Shown piece after piece: positions 63,915 to 64,000 of a stretch of 64,000 bases of DNA. The DNA is from an uncultured Saprospiraceae bacterium. GTDB lineage: Bacteria > Bacteroidota > Bacteroidia > Chitinophagales > Saprospiraceae. The DNA lies in contig CALGLU010000021.1 in assembly GCA_937959275.1 (NCBI GenBank), forward strand, positions 78,807 through 142,806. The letters are read 5' to 3'. The position numbers were made by a program, and so were the translations under genes. How positions within the stretch are numbered: position 1 is the first letter of the stretch; each line of letters opens with the position of its first letter. The notes under the pieces were generated by a model, which was not told the DNA's origin, searched no databases, and saw only the letters and a program-made list of their open reading frames with translations.

Positions 63915-64000
63915 ATGAGAGGGAGTAACCCAGCCCCTCCCTTAACAGTAAGCAAAATTCAGATTGAAGCTCTTGAAAGATTAAAGAGACGATCTGGAAA
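63915..64000 (+). CDS. start of a possible IS630-like transposase (partial)
   Basis: An ATG at 63915 opens a frame that runs off the window: MRGSNPAPPLTVSKIQIEAL then E-R-L-K-R-R-S-G. The 'A-P-P-L-x-(L/V)-(S/T)-x-x-x-x-x-x-L-E-R-L-x-R' style resembles the N-terminal HTH of IS630-family transposases. Only 28 codons are visible, so the call is tentative. It follows the truncated esterase by 43 nt and the possible element end at 63838. Confidence 0.4.
   Translation, partial: MRGSNPAPPLTVSKIQIEALERLKRRSG

Noticed and set aside
1..64000. tRNA or rRNA genes
   Set aside because: Scanning for tRNA-like GGTTCGA/TTC arms and rRNA-conserved stretches gave no convincing cloverleaf or rRNA segment.

Overview
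The window reads as a chromosome segment of a Bacteroidota bacterium, most likely of the Saprospiria/Cytophagia side, although the order is not provable from this sequence. Support comes from the AT-rich composition, Bacteroidota-type promoters (TTG/TTTG, about 18-20 nt, then TAnnTTTG) before the starch-synthase-like gene, mnmG and accA, a type IX secretion (Por) tail on an LRR protein, a TonB receptor with a carboxypeptidase-like N-domain, and families largely confined to this phylum (DUF4270, DUF4290, DUF4292). Most genes are chromosomal housekeeping or envelope genes. No rRNA, tRNA or CRISPR array was found.

Layout. 0-9 kb: end of a possible BNR/sialidase-like gene, a TMEM220 protein, a large zinc metalloprotease, yjbQ, DUF1456, a Nudix hydrolase, an amine-oxidase-like flavoprotein and small enzymes, then DCC-oxidoreductase and radA on the minus strand. 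9-21 kb: a T9SS LRR protein, a LytS/LytTR two-component pair (kinase frameshifted), an S41 protease, and an ECF sigma / anchored regulator-barrel / GIN-domain / TonB-receptor cluster. 21-27 kb: an ABC transporter with a YtrA-type GntR regulator, recQ and a DUF819 carrier. 27-31 kb: the Bacteroidota block starch-synthase-like gene, DUF4270, glmS, DUF4290, in which glmS is reduced to a decayed 3' fragment, followed by a tandem array of hairpin-forming repeats.

31-43 kb: DUF3089 hydrolase, M1 peptidase, a toxin-antitoxin pair with a frameshifted toxin, mnmG, an MFS carrier, a double-CARDB secreted protein and an AraC-GyrI-DUF7000 fusion regulator. 43-46 kb: an intact AbiEi/AbiEii pair between what look like remnants of a type I restriction-modification locus (hsdR 5' end 4 nt downstream, hsdS-like 3' end upstream). 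46-63 kb: M29 aminopeptidase, hflX, an EnvC-like protein whose complete frame has no ATG/GTG/TTG start, DUF4292, a TPR protein, pyk, acpP-terminator-fabF-rnc, a frameshifted YdjM-like membrane protein, GH5, APH and GNAT enzymes, DUF1761, YCII, dapA and accA. The right end holds a truncated SASA-type esterase and the start of a possible IS630-like transposase.

The most notable points are the decay events (glmS, hsdR/hsdS, a toxin, a kinase and a YdjM-like gene), the conserved-hairpin repeat array at 30.5-31.1 kb, the EnvC gene with an apparent ATT start, and a strong terminator only 14 nt before fabF. Four single-base frameshifts, three of them in homopolymer runs, may be real or may be sequencing errors; reads would settle this.
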